Shown here: one piece after another, positions 17,430-25,941 of the stretch | How the letters are laid out: each line of letters starts with the position of its first letter | Position numbering within the stretch: position 1 is the stretch's first letter | Origin: an uncultured cyanobacterium | GTDB lineage: Bacteria; Cyanobacteriota; Cyanobacteriia; PCC-6307; Cyanobiaceae | NCBI GenBank assembly: GCA_903858015.1 | Contig: CAIOGZ010000079.1 | Location: forward strand, 1 to 34,627 | DNA: 34,627 nucleotides | Reading direction: 5' to 3' | Notes under the pieces: model-generated | What the model saw: only the letters and a program-made list of their open reading frames with translations | Told to the model about the DNA's origin: nothing | The model's database searches: none | Made by a program: the position numbers and the translations under genes

Positions 17430-18617
17430 CTAAGCCGCCGCTGTCGCCGCGCCCGTCGCGCCCGCCGCGCCGTGGTTCGGGGCGCTGGCCCGCTGGGGCC
17501 GCCGCAGCCTGCCGGTGCGGGCGCTGACCTCGCGGCTGCGGGCCTGGTAGCGGTGCACCAACGGCAGGCGTTCGGCGTTGTAGCGGGCCAGGGCCAGCTC
17601 CAGTCCCGAGCTGCCCGGCTCCGCCAGCCCCTCGCTGCCCAGCTCCGCCCCCGCCTCGCCCAGCAACTGGCCCAGGGCCACCGCATCCTCCAGCCCAGCC
17701 GTCATGCCCCGCGCCTGGGACGAACTCATGGCGTGGCCCGCATCCCCCACCAGGGCCACCCGGCCCGCCACCAGGCTGGGCAGCGGATCGATATCAAACG
17801 ACCAGTTGGCTACCTGCTGCTCCGCTGGGGTGGCCCGGATCAGGGCGGCCAGGTCGGCGGGGACCTTGGCGAGGCCCGCCTCGGGCAGCGGCTCCTTGAG
17901 CAGGCGGCGCTGCTCGCTGCGGCTGGCCGGCAACGGCTCCTCCTGGAAGAAGCCCCAGTGGGTGAGGGGGGTACCGCTGGCATCGCTGCCGAGGTCAAAG
18001 ACATTGGCGTAGACGCCCCGGCCGCGGGCGTAGACGAAAAACTCGCCGTTGCGGCAGAACTCGCCATCGGCCACCACGCCGCGCCAGACCCGATCCCCCA
18101 GGTAATGGAGACGCCGCAAGGGGGCGAGCAGGGGGGCCACCCGCGAATGGATGCCATCGGCGCCGATCAGCAGGTCGCCCTGCCAGTAGGAGCCGTCATC
18201 AAAATGGGCCTCCACCCCGTCCCCATCCTGACGCCAGCTGAGCAGGCCAGCGCCGGGGTGGAACAGGGCCGGATCAAAGCGGCTGGCCATCGCCTCCACG
18301 ATGGCGCGCCGATGGATGAGCAAGGAGGGCAGCTGCCCTGGCTCCTGTTCGGCGGCACTGCTATCGATCAGGTCACCGCGCAGGTTGCGCACCACAAACC
18401 GGCTCACCGGTAGGCCCGCCGCCAGCACCTGCTCCAGCAGCCCCTCGATGCCGGCGGCGGCCAACGCCTCAACGCCACTACGCACCAGCAGGATGCCACA
18501 GCCGTCCGGCCGCAGCTCCGGGGCCTTCTCGAACAGACAAATCCTATGGCCCTGCCGCTGCAGCACCAGGGCCAGCAGCAGGCCGCTGCTGCCGGCACCC
18601 ACGATGGCTATCCGCAT
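17430..18617 (-). CDS. FAD-dependent monooxygenase
   Basis: A 395-residue flavoprotein of the PHBH/UbiH class. It has the dinucleotide fold GAGSSGLLLALVLQRQG near the N-terminus, the LLIGADGIHS motif in the middle and the second FAD motif GRVALVGDAGHAMSSSQARG. Such enzymes hydroxylate aromatic or polyene substrates with NAD(P)H. The start ATG at 18617 begins MRIAIVGAGSSG. The C-terminal 35 residues are Ala/Gly/Thr-rich and probably unstructured. It lies downstream of the haloperoxidase gene on the same strand, 178 bp away; joint transcription is possible. The substrate cannot be told. Confidence 0.88.
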   Translation of the reverse strand: MRIAIVGAGSSGLLLALVLQRQGHRICLFEKAPELRPDGCGILLVRSGVEALAAAGIEGLLEQVLAAGLPVSRFVVRNLRGDLIDSSAAEQEPGQLPSLLIHRRAIVEAMASRFDPALFHPGAGLLSWRQDGDGVEAHFDDGSYWQGDLLIGADGIHSRVAPLLAPLRRLHYLGDRVWRGVVADGEFCRNGEFFVYARGRGVYANVFDLGSDASGTPLTHWGFFQEEPLPASRSEQRRLLKEPLPEAGLAKVPADLAALIRATPAEQQVANWSFDIDPLPSLVAGRVALVGDAGHAMSSSQARGMTAGLEDAVALGQLLGEAGAELGSEGLAEPGSSGLELALARYNAERLPLVHRYQARSREVSARTGRLRRPQRASAPNHGAAGATGAATAAA

Positions 18618-18663
18618 CGCGCTCCTGACTCCGGCCCAAAACCTATGGGGAGTGCGCCAGCCT

Positions 18664-18697
18664 CGATGTAGCCAAAACCACGATGCAGCCAAAACCA
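18664..18697 (+). repeat. Tandem 17-bp direct repeat
   Basis: Two adjacent units (18664-18680 and 18681-18697), reading CGATGYAGCCAAAACCA, differ at one base. They lie between the FAD monooxygenase start and the haloperoxidase end, just upstream of the monooxygenase, where they could influence its promoter. Confidence 0.75.
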
Positions 18698-18795
18698 CCC
18701 CGCCCACGTCCGCCAGCCTCGCCGCCCCCCCCCGCTGGGCTGCCCGCCAAGGGGAGGGGGCGCAAGCTCGGGCCCGCAAACTCAGGCGAGCCAGC

Positions 18796-20547
18796 TCAGG
18801 CCAGGAAGGTGTTGGCCACGGCGGTACCCACCAGCAGGCCTAGGTCAAAGGAATCGGTGCAGGCCTCGCGGATGTGCACCCCTCCATAGATCCGGCTGAT
18901 CGCATCTTCAAAACCAGCCTCATAGAAGCTGTTGCGTTGGATGCCGTTATCATTAAAGCCATCGAAATAGCGGGTCACTCCCGGCAGCTCCTGGGACGCC
19001 GCCGAGAACTTCACATTGTTGCCAAAGAAGCCCGTCATCACACCGGCAAAGGCGCCTCCCATCGCCGAATGGCCGGAGATGTAGTCGGGGAAGGGGGGGG
19101 AATCGACGCCGTTAATCGAGGACAGCAACGAGTGCCATTCGCTGTCACGCAGCGTGGAGGCGACGCCATCTTGATCCGAGAAGGCGCCGGTGATCAGGTC
19201 GTAGGGACGGGGTTGCACCACCTCGTACTTGGCCTTCCAAGCACAGATCACAGCATCGGCGAGGGCTGTATCCAAGCAGGCCAATAATTTGGCATTCCGC
19301 TCCAAAGAATTGCCCTGCTTGGCCGCCACGTCCATGGCAATGTCGATCAACTGGCCGTAGGGCCGGAAGGTGTCGGGGCGGTCGTAGGCCCAGAACTTGG
19401 CAATTTCGGTTTGCTCAGCGCTGCGCAGCAAGGTGGTGGTTGCGGTGCTGACGAGGCCACCGTATTGGCGAACTTCGTTGAGCTGCTGGGCGTAGAGATC
19501 GAGATTCACATCGGGCCGGGCCTGCAGGCCATCGCTCTGGTAGGCGCTGGCGCTGCTGATCACCCAAGGGGTAACCGAGCCCCAGTTGCAGCCCAGGGCG
19601 GCGCCAGCGGTGGGGCCTGACGTTGCCGGCATCCACACGTAGCCGGGCAGCCCGGCGGGCGCGCTGTAGGGGGTGTTATTGCTGGAGCCGTCATTGGCCC
19701 GCAGGGCCAGGGCCTGGCTGGCCAGCTGGGCACCAAAGGCAAGCCCGGCGTTGATGCTTTGGGCCGAACCACCGATCTCGCTGAGGGATTGATTGACCTG
19801 GGCCGTAATCAGTTCGGTTTCGCCGGGCAGCAGCTGGCTGAGGATTTGTTGGGCCGCGCCCACGATCGCTGCCTGCCGCGAGGCGCCGGCGGGGGCGGCG
19901 ACATCGAGGCGATAGGGGGCCACCGCATTGCCGAAGGCCGCCACCGTGTCCAACAGGGCGGTGGATAGCAGGGCCATCAACCGGGTGCCGGTGGTGGGGG
20001 GAATCCCGGGCTTGCCATTACTGCCGGCCGATTGGATCGCGTTGAGGGCACAGCTGGTCCAGGTGAGGATCGCATCGCTACCGCGACCATTGACCAGCGC
20101 CACGCTTTGATTGTTGGCCGTATTGGTGTCAACCACGCCGGCCGGGGCATCGATCCGGGCGATCAGGCTGTAGGAACCCTCCGCCAGGGCAAGGCCGGCT
20201 GTTGAGTAGTTGAGTTCGAGCTCCTTGGTTTTGTTGATCTTGAGGCGCACCTGGCGGCGGCTGAGCAGGATGTCGCCGGCACCGAAGCGATTGTCGGTGG
20301 AGGCATAGAGAGAAACCCATGCCAAATAGGTGGAGTTGGCGGAATTGGAGGAGTTGGAGCGCCCGGGGCCATCATCATCCTCATCATCATCGTCGTCAGA
20401 GCCAGATCCCGAACCACCAGCATTGCCGCCGGAAGACCCCGTCGCGGCCTGCGTGGCTCGAGCCAGGAGTTCAACTTTCCCCGCCTCGCCATTCCATTGG
20501 ATGGAAGCGGGGCTGATTTCATCGAAGACGATTGAGAAATCAGTCAT
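18796..20547 (-). CDS. Vanadium-dependent haloperoxidase
   Basis: A 583-residue PAP2-fold haloperoxidase that would oxidise halides with hydrogen peroxide. The vanadate pocket is complete: K440-x6-R447 in KYEVVQPR, SGH at 491-493 in PDYISGHSAMGG, and R552-x5-H558 in SRIYGGVH. These match the Lys, Arg, Ser-Gly-His, Arg and His of the chloroperoxidase family. The N-terminal 150 residues look like a CARDB-type beta domain (SLYASTDNRFGAGDILLS, then VDTNTANNQS), split by a Gly/Ser and Asp/Glu-rich spacer at about residues 37-75. No signal peptide is clear at the ATG at 20547; a longer start at 20601 does not supply one. The halide preference is unknown. Confidence 0.92.
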   Translation of the reverse strand: MTDFSIVFDEISPASIQWNGEAGKVELLARATQAATGSSGGNAGGSGSGSDDDDDEDDDGPGRSNSSNSANSTYLAWVSLYASTDNRFGAGDILLSRRQVRLKINKTKELELNYSTAGLALAEGSYSLIARIDAPAGVVDTNTANNQSVALVNGRGSDAILTWTSCALNAIQSAGSNGKPGIPPTTGTRLMALLSTALLDTVAAFGNAVAPYRLDVAAPAGASRQAAIVGAAQQILSQLLPGETELITAQVNQSLSEIGGSAQSINAGLAFGAQLASQALALRANDGSSNNTPYSAPAGLPGYVWMPATSGPTAGAALGCNWGSVTPWVISSASAYQSDGLQARPDVNLDLYAQQLNEVRQYGGLVSTATTTLLRSAEQTEIAKFWAYDRPDTFRPYGQLIDIAMDVAAKQGNSLERNAKLLACLDTALADAVICAWKAKYEVVQPRPYDLITGAFSDQDGVASTLRDSEWHSLLSSINGVDSPPFPDYISGHSAMGGAFAGVMTGFFGNNVKFSAASQELPGVTRYFDGFNDNGIQRNSFYEAGFEDAISRIYGGVHIREACTDSFDLGLLVGTAVANTFLA

Positions 20548-20910
20548 GACAATTACAAAGTAAGGGGGAAAGATGGGTTGGGCGGGCGGCGAATAGACCA
20601 AAAGCTTTAAAAACTGCCGCGATGAACCACCTAGTTGGCCCTAACGCACGCCCCAAGGATTCAGATCACTGCCAGAGCAACAACCCCTAACCAGCCCCGA
20701 GCCAAAAGCCAGGGACCAACAGCGAGGCCATCGGTCTAGAAACGGCAATAGCCGCCTGACAAAGAGCGCATAGCCGCGCTTCGCTGCAGCCCCGCCCCCA
20801 AATCACCATCAATTCCCAGCATATATGCATCACGCCGCAAGCCCTGTTTTTCCTCGCAACCCCGCAACTCCCGCTCCAATTCTACATACCCAATATGTCG
20901 CTAGTTGCAA

Positions 20911-20937
20911 CAGAACGCGTGCAGTGCATGCGTTCTG
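20911..20937. promoter_or_regulatory. Strong inverted repeat between haloperoxidase and carotenoid oxygenase genes
   Basis: The 12-base arms CAGAACGCGTGC and GCATGCGTTCTG pair around a 3-base loop AGT with one G-T wobble. A second small hairpin (GGGGCA/TGCCCC, 20939-20956) follows directly. The 615-bp gap 20548-21162 between the divergent genes holds no convincing gene, so this may be an operator or leader structure. No T-tract follows, so it is not a standard terminator. A short GCATATATGC palindrome also lies in this gap near 20819. Confidence 0.55.
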
Positions 20938-21162
20938 CGGGGCACTTGCCTGCCCCTTGCAGTGACTGGATTCCCTATCTCGTTGGGCGCAATCAAGGGC
21001 GGCGTCATCGTCCCCTGGCAAGGGGCCCCTGGCCGGCGGCCCCTCCCAGGGCGGGGCTGCAGAGGCGGAAAGGCAGAGGCGGCACTTCACACTCCGTTAC
21101 GCGATGATGGCGTCAGCCGTGGCCCTGCGGCTCCCCACCGCTCCGCCCCCCTCCCCCATCCG

Positions 21163-22782
21163 ATGACCGTTGCCCCCGGCCGCCCCGGACCCGCCAGCGA
21201 TGCAGCCGTCGCGCCAGCCGCCAGCGGCGAGGCCGCCGGCTATGAGCGCGCCGACTGGGCCGGCGCCTTTTGCAATGTGAGCGACGAGCTCAGCGCCGTG
21301 CCGCTGCAGGCAGCCCGGGGCACGATCCCGGCCGAGCTCAAGGGCACCCTGTACCGCAACGGACCGGGCCGGCTGGAGCGGGGCGGCCACTGGGTGCACC
21401 ATCCCTTTGATGGCGACGGCATGGTCACCGCCCTGCGCTTTGAAGCCGGGGCGGTGAGCCTCAGCAACCGCTTCGTGCGCACCGAAGGCTGGCTGGCCGA
21501 GGAGAAAGCCGGCAAGGTGCTGTACCGCGGCGTGTTCGGCACCCAAAAGCCCGGCGGCCTGCTCACCAACGCCTTCGACCTGCGGCTCAAGAACATCGCC
21601 AACACCCATGTGGTGCGCCTCGGCGATCAGCTGCTGGCCCTGTGGGAGGCCAGCTCCCCCCACGCCCTCGATCCCGACACGCTCGAAACCAAAGGCCTCT
21701 CCTTGCTCGATGGGGTGCTCAAGCCAGGCGAAGCGTTCAGCGCCCACCCCCGCTTCGATCCCGGCCACCACGGCGAGGAGCGCATGGTGACCTTCGGGGT
21801 GAAGAGCGGCCCGCGCAGCACGATCCGGCTGATGGAGTTCGCGGTGGCGGACGATGCCGCCAAGGGCGTCAAGGCCGGCCAGCTGCTCAGCGAGCGCTCC
21901 GACAGCTTCGGCGGCTTCGCCTTCCTGCACGACTTCGCCATCACCCCCAACTGGGCGGTGTTCCTGCAGAACGCCATCGCCTTCAACCCGCTGCCCTTCG
22001 TGTTAGGCCAGAAAGGAGCCGCCCAGTGCCTGGCCTCCAAGCCCGGCGGCCAGGCCCAGTTTTGGTTGATTCCAAGGGATTCGGGCGCCTATGCCGGCCA
22101 GCCGCCGCGGATTGTGCCGGCGCCTGAGGGTTTCGTGTTTCACCACCTCAATGCCTGGGAAACGGGCAACGCCGAGGGCGACACCGCTGCCGCAGAGCCG
22201 GCTCAAGCCGGCAGCCGTTCCAGCGGGCAGCCCAGCGGCAGCCTGGTGATCGAGAGCATCTATTACGCCGATTTCCCCTCGATCGGCCCCGACACCGACT
22301 TCCGCACGATCGACTTCGACCTGATCCCCGAGGGTCTGCTGGAGCGCTGCACGATCGACCTGACCTCAAACACCGTGCGCACCGAGCGGCTAAGCGAGCG
22401 CTGCTGTGAGTTTGCGATGGTGAACCCCCGCCGCGAGGGGCTGTTCAGCCGCTACGGCTGGATGGCAGTGGCCGAGCGCGAAACCGGCAACGACCCGCTC
22501 CAGGCGATCAAGAAGCTCGATCTGATCAGCGGCGAACGCCAGGTGTGGAGCGCCGCGCCACGGGGCTTCGTGAGCGAACCGGTGATGGTTCCCCGGACCG
22601 CTCCGGCCGGCGGCCCCGAACCTGCCGAGGACGACGGCTGGGTGTTATGCATGATCTGGAACGGCGCCCGCTGCGCCAGCGATCTGGTGATTCTCGATGC
22701 CGCCTCGATGCAGGAGCTGGCGGTGGTGGAGCTGCCGCTGGCGATCCCCTACGGGCTGCACGGGAGTTTTGTGGAGGGGTGA
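21163..22782 (+). CDS. Carotenoid cleavage oxygenase
   Basis: A 539-residue non-heme iron enzyme that splits carotenoid or apocarotenoid double bonds. The four iron histidines are visible: AHPRFD (H195), FLHDFAIT (H256), FHHLNAWE (H327) and the final LHGSF (H533). The N-terminal LKGTLYRNGPGRLERGG and HPFDGDGMV segments are diagnostic. The ATG at 21163 (MTVAPGRPGP) is preferred; upstream in-frame starts back to 20905 pass through the hairpin region. A GC-rich proline/alanine stretch opens the protein. It is transcribed away from the haloperoxidase and converges with the Uma2 gene. Product regiochemistry cannot be inferred. Confidence 0.95.
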   Translation: MTVAPGRPGPASDAAVAPAASGEAAGYERADWAGAFCNVSDELSAVPLQAARGTIPAELKGTLYRNGPGRLERGGHWVHHPFDGDGMVTALRFEAGAVSLSNRFVRTEGWLAEEKAGKVLYRGVFGTQKPGGLLTNAFDLRLKNIANTHVVRLGDQLLALWEASSPHALDPDTLETKGLSLLDGVLKPGEAFSAHPRFDPGHHGEERMVTFGVKSGPRSTIRLMEFAVADDAAKGVKAGQLLSERSDSFGGFAFLHDFAITPNWAVFLQNAIAFNPLPFVLGQKGAAQCLASKPGGQAQFWLIPRDSGAYAGQPPRIVPAPEGFVFHHLNAWETGNAEGDTAAAEPAQAGSRSSGQPSGSLVIESIYYADFPSIGPDTDFRTIDFDLIPEGLLERCTIDLTSNTVRTERLSERCCEFAMVNPRREGLFSRYGWMAVAERETGNDPLQAIKKLDLISGERQVWSAAPRGFVSEPVMVPRTAPAGGPEPAEDDGWVLCMIWNGARCASDLVILDAASMQELAVVELPLAIPYGLHGSFVEG

Positions 22783-22798
22783 GGGGGTCTGGTGGGGT

Positions 22799-23488
22799 TC
22801 AGCCCGCCCAGATCTCTTCAAGATCCACCGCCAGCCCTGGGAAGTGGGGATCTCCACCGAGGCGGCTGGCCGCTTCGAGCCGCCGCGGCTGGGCCGGGGA
22901 CTCCGCCAGTGGCTCCCAGATCTCCACGGCCCGCTCAGCCGGAATCAACAGCCAGCCGAGGCGGGCGCCGTTGCGCTGATAAGCGGCCATCTTCTGGCGT
23001 AGGGCGCTGAGGCCGCGGGGGCCTTCGTCGCTGGGGCTTGCACCACTGGTGCTGGCGAGCTCCACCACCAGATCGGGACAGAGTGGGGCGAAGGTGCGGC
23101 GTTGCTCGGCGCTGAGCCCTTGCCAGCGATCGAGAGCCACCAACGAGGCGTCGGGGCTGAGCACCGAGTCGTCAGGAAGGCGAAAACCGGTGGAACTGTC
23201 GAACGCCTTCCAGCTGCCGGTGGCACGGGCCCACGCCTGAATCTGAAAGACCAGATCGGCGTTGCGTGCGCCGGTATCGCTTCCGGTGGGGGTCATGCAG
23301 ATCAGGGAACCATCGGCGGCCAGCTCCAGCACGGAGTCTGGATTGGCCCCACACAGTTGTGCGAACTGCTCGGGAGTGAGGCGCAGGCCTGCGCAGAGCG
23401 AAGCTGGCAGGTTGAGCGATTCCGGCAGCCCGGCGCCGCCCCATTGCTCACCGGACGAGGTCTCCAGGGGGCGAGGCGGAGCGAGCAT
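22799..23488 (-). CDS. Uma2-family (DUF820) putative nuclease
   Basis: A 229-residue protein with the Uma2 PD-(D/E)xK-like pattern: VLELAADGSLICMTPTGSDTG, then LSPDASLVALDRW, then CPDLVVELASTSG, and KMAAYQRNGARLGWLLIP. Uma2 proteins are abundant in cyanobacteria and are thought to be restriction-like nucleases, though few have been tested. The start ATG is at 23488. It converges with the carotenoid oxygenase gene with a 16-bp gap. No partner gene was found beside it. Confidence 0.9.
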   Translation of the reverse strand: MLAPPRPLETSSGEQWGGAGLPESLNLPASLCAGLRLTPEQFAQLCGANPDSVLELAADGSLICMTPTGSDTGARNADLVFQIQAWARATGSWKAFDSSTGFRLPDDSVLSPDASLVALDRWQGLSAEQRRTFAPLCPDLVVELASTSGASPSDEGPRGLSALRQKMAAYQRNGARLGWLLIPAERAVEIWEPLAESPAQPRRLEAASRLGGDPHFPGLAVDLEEIWAG

Positions 23489-23992
23489 GGGCCCAGCGAG
23501 TGCAGAGTTTCACGCTAAAGGCGGTTGGGGCAGGTGAGGGCGATGCTGGATCACGGCCTGTTCAAGCGGCTGCTGGCGAGCGGCGATGAGAGCAGCCGAT
23601 GGCAAGGCCCAGGCCCAAGAGAGCGACGACCCAGGCCGCTCGCTTGGTTTGGCTGCGCGCCGGTGGCCTCCAGGCTGGGACCGGATCGGCCTGGGCCAGG
23701 TGCCGGCGCTGCGCTGCCGAGGTTCCGGCTGAAAGGGCCGTGCTGAAGGCTGGCGGAAGCAAGCCGGCGCCGCCTCGGTCGCCTGCAGGGGGAGGGGGTG
23801 ATGGCCGCACCCCAAAGCTGGCTGCCAACCCGGCGCGGCCCTGGCACCAATGCTGACGTGAACCTAACGACCAGCAGCAGAGATGGACGCTTTTGGAATT
23901 GTCCACCCCCCTCTAAAAATTAATTAAAACGTATATTTTTGCCAGCATCTCCAGAAATCTGGGGAAATAATCCACAAGTTTTCCAAATCCAG
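23489..23992. other. 504-bp region without a convincing gene
   Basis: No protein family is recognisable on either strand. One minus-strand frame contains a hydrophobic stretch (AAWVVALLGLGLAIGC, near 23580-23640) but is otherwise low-complexity. The last 100 bases (about 23915-23990) are AT-rich with AATTAATTAAAACGTATATT and probably hold the promoter of the downstream PEP-CTERM-like gene. Confidence 0.5.
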
Positions 23993-24622
23993 ATGCTTAC
24001 CCTTTCTCGCTGCTCAAGCCCATCCGCCAGTCCCAAGGTCAGCAGCTCCAATCCCGATCGCCGCAACCGCTGGGTATCGTTGGACAAGCCAGCCCTTGGC
24101 GTTGCCTAAGCGATTGGGGTGCTGACTGCCGGCCAGGCCCAGGCCTTTGTTGTGAATGTAGGTGACCAAGATTACGACGTGACCACATTCACCGGATCTT
24201 ACAACGCCAACACTAGCAAGTTCGCAACTGCTGCCAATGGTGGTGTAATGCCATGGTGGGGCGATGAAGCTCTCGTCAACGAGTTTGCGATCAAAGTGGG
24301 ATTCATGGGATACCCCACTGGTGAGCCATTCAATGGTGACCGAAGCGCTGGACCATTGTTCGCGTTTTTCGAGAGGGGTTGGGCATCCTATGGCTATTAC
24401 TGGAAAGTAGATCCATTTTTACCTCAACATTTTTACACCTCACTTATGTATCCAGAACGTATGCTCACTTACGCACAGGTAGCCCCCGCAACCTCGCTTG
24501 CTGCTCCCGTCACCGGCCCTCTCCCTGCCCTTGGCGCCGCCGCTGCCTTCGGCTTCAGCCGTCAGCTGAGAAATCGCATCAAACGTAGTACCAACGCCGT
24601 TTCCAACAGCTACAGCCCCTGA
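23993..24622 (+). pseudogene. PEP-CTERM-like secreted protein, copy 1, with in-frame stop
   Basis: Reading from ATG 23993, the frame gives a basic leader and then RWVSLDKPALGVA, and meets TAA at 24107-24109. It continues in the same frame as AIGVLTAGQAQAFVVNVG, so the stop cuts a signal peptide. The body has YDVTTFTGSYN and GGVMPWWGDEAL. The C-terminus GPLPALGAAAAFGFSRQLRNRIKR is a PEP-CTERM-like tail: Pro motif, hydrophobic span, basic end. A GTG at 24119 could start a 167-residue product, but it would lack most of the signal. Such proteins would be exported and processed by a cyanobacterial exosortase-type enzyme; none is in the window. Confidence 0.78.
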
Positions 24623-24938
24623 TCCGATACCTGGCGCCTTTTGCATCTGCCAGAGCCTGATTGGCCTTGGGCAGTTGGCCTTGTTGAATCCCCAGCCAGC
24701 CAGCCAGCGGGCGGCTTTAAGCCACCTCTCGCCATCCATTAGCCCAGCAGTTGCAGCTATTTATTGCATGACTCATTCACATCTTTATATTCTTTTCCGT
24801 TTGCTGCCACAGCCCTGAAAGGTTAAAGCGATTACAACAATAGCCTCGCTTCCCAGTCGCTGGCCCTAGCCCCATTGGCCCGCTTGAACGTCTCGGCCAG
24901 CTGCTGTTTTTGCCCAGATCAACGCCGATTCGCTGCTC
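24623..24938. other. 316-bp intergenic region
   Basis: No gene was seen. It contains a short CCAG repeat (about 24690-24707, also present near 29698) and an AT-rich stretch around 24750-24800 (CATCTTTATATTCTTTTCC). It lies between the copy 1 PEP-CTERM-like gene and the end of vapC. Confidence 0.5.
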
Positions 24939-25352
24939 TCAGGGCCCCTTGTACTCGAAGGGATTGAACAGTGCCACACCGAAACCGTCGAAGTCCTTGA
25001 CATTGCGCGTGACAACGGTGAGCCCGTGCACCAGGGCGATGGCGGCAACCATGGCGGCTTCGTAGAGCGTGTCGGAGCGGCGGTGCATCAGCTGGGCCCA
25101 GCACCGAAAGGCCCGGCCATCCATGGGCAAGATGGTGCTGCTCTCGCTGAGCTGATCGAGCCAGGCTTCGATGGCGCTGGCCTTGGCGGCATCGTGTTCC
25201 CGCGTGATTTCGATGCCGGCCTGGATTTCGCCCAGGCTCACCGAGGCGAGCTGCAGATTGGCGTTGTCGACGGCTTGGAGCCAGGCGAGCACGGCGCCAT
25301 GGGGCCTGGGCTTGCGCAGCTCGGAGATGACGTTGGTGTCAAGCAGATACAC
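24939..25352 (-). CDS. vapC: PIN-domain toxin, VapC type
   Basis: A 137-residue PIN-domain RNase toxin. The first acidic residue is in YLLDTNVISELRKP and the second in LGEIQAGIE. The C-terminal part reads YEAAMVAAIALVHGLTVVTRNVKDFDGFGV. In most relatives the third acid is Asp at the position of the Glu in YEAAM, so this is a conservative change. The GTG at 25350-25352 is chosen because it begins at YLLDTN and has GGGAGG just upstream; a longer frame to 25574 lacks similarity. It overlaps the 3' end of its antitoxin gene by 14 bp. Confidence 0.9.
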   Translation of the reverse strand: MYLLDTNVISELRKPRPHGAVLAWLQAVDNANLQLASVSLGEIQAGIEITREHDAAKASAIEAWLDQLSESSTILPMDGRAFRCWAQLMHRRSDTLYEAAMVAAIALVHGLTVVTRNVKDFDGFGVALFNPFEYKGP

Positions 25353-25620
25353 CCTTGCCTCCCAACTCAACAACGGCCCGTCGCCGCGCCTTGCCGCGCT
25401 CTGCTGCCAGAGCTTCCATGCGGGGCTCCGCCGCCAGCAGCAACGCCTTGAGGGAGGGCAACGCACGGGCCTGGACCCTACGCCATTCCTCAATCGGCAC
25501 CAGCACAGCCGTTTCGATGCCACGACGAGACACCACCTGCGGCCCCTCTCGCTGGCAGGCATCGAGCAGCTCACTGAAGCGCGCCTTGGCGTGCTGCACG
25601 GGCCAGACCTCCATGACCAA
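25339..25620 (-). CDS. Phd/YefM-family antitoxin
   Basis: A 93-residue antitoxin with the Phd/YefM pattern VWPVQHAKARFSELLDACQREGPQVVSRRG followed by AVLVPIEEWRR. The N-terminal half is the DNA-binding dimer domain that would repress the operon. The basic, Ala-rich C-terminus would wrap the PIN toxin. It precedes vapC on the minus strand, with overlapping reading frames typical of this pair. The ATG at 25618-25620 is used; an ATG two codons in is possible. Confidence 0.9.
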   Translation of the reverse strand: MVMEVWPVQHAKARFSELLDACQREGPQVVSRRGIETAVLVPIEEWRRVQARALPSLKALLLAAEPRMEALAAERGKARRRAVVELGGKGVSA

Positions 25621-25712
25621 ATCCCTCTAATGACCAGTCCGATGACTAGTCTAAGACCCGGGCTCCTGGAACACGCCCTGGTTGAGCGGCTGGTGGCGGT
25701 GACGAGACCGCC

Positions 25713-25890
25713 ATGACCGCTGCACCACGGTTCCAGCGCACAAGGGTCGAGATAGTGCCCCGCCGCCGCTCAGCCAGCGCTGGCCACGCCGAGCTTCTGG
25801 CCAACGGCTCAGCCATGGCCACCGCCCTGCAGCGCGACTGCCGCTGGATGTGGCACAGGTCGTGATCAGCCGCTTGGCGCATCACGCCAG
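25713..25890 (+). pseudogene. Fused scraps of hicA and of an MNT nucleotidyltransferase
   Basis: Bases 25713-25776 match 29481-29544 of the intact hicA gene, with about six mismatches by eye (TTVPAHKGR region). A 45-bp piece of hicA is then missing, bounded by the repeats GCTCCGCCA and GCTCAGCCA in the intact copy. Next, 25785-25870 matches the 3' end of the MNT gene near 27977-28057 (HAELLA, ALQRD, RWxWHR) and its flank. No open product results. Confidence 0.75.
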
Positions 25891-25941
25891 CCGGGACGGT
25901 GATTCCAAACAGTGTGTTGATACTTCCCCAAATGAATTGCC

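Noticed and set aside
23562-23906. Minus-strand frame with a hydrophobic span, possible tail-anchored protein
   Set aside because: The rest of the frame is low-complexity, the start is unclear and no family is recognisable.
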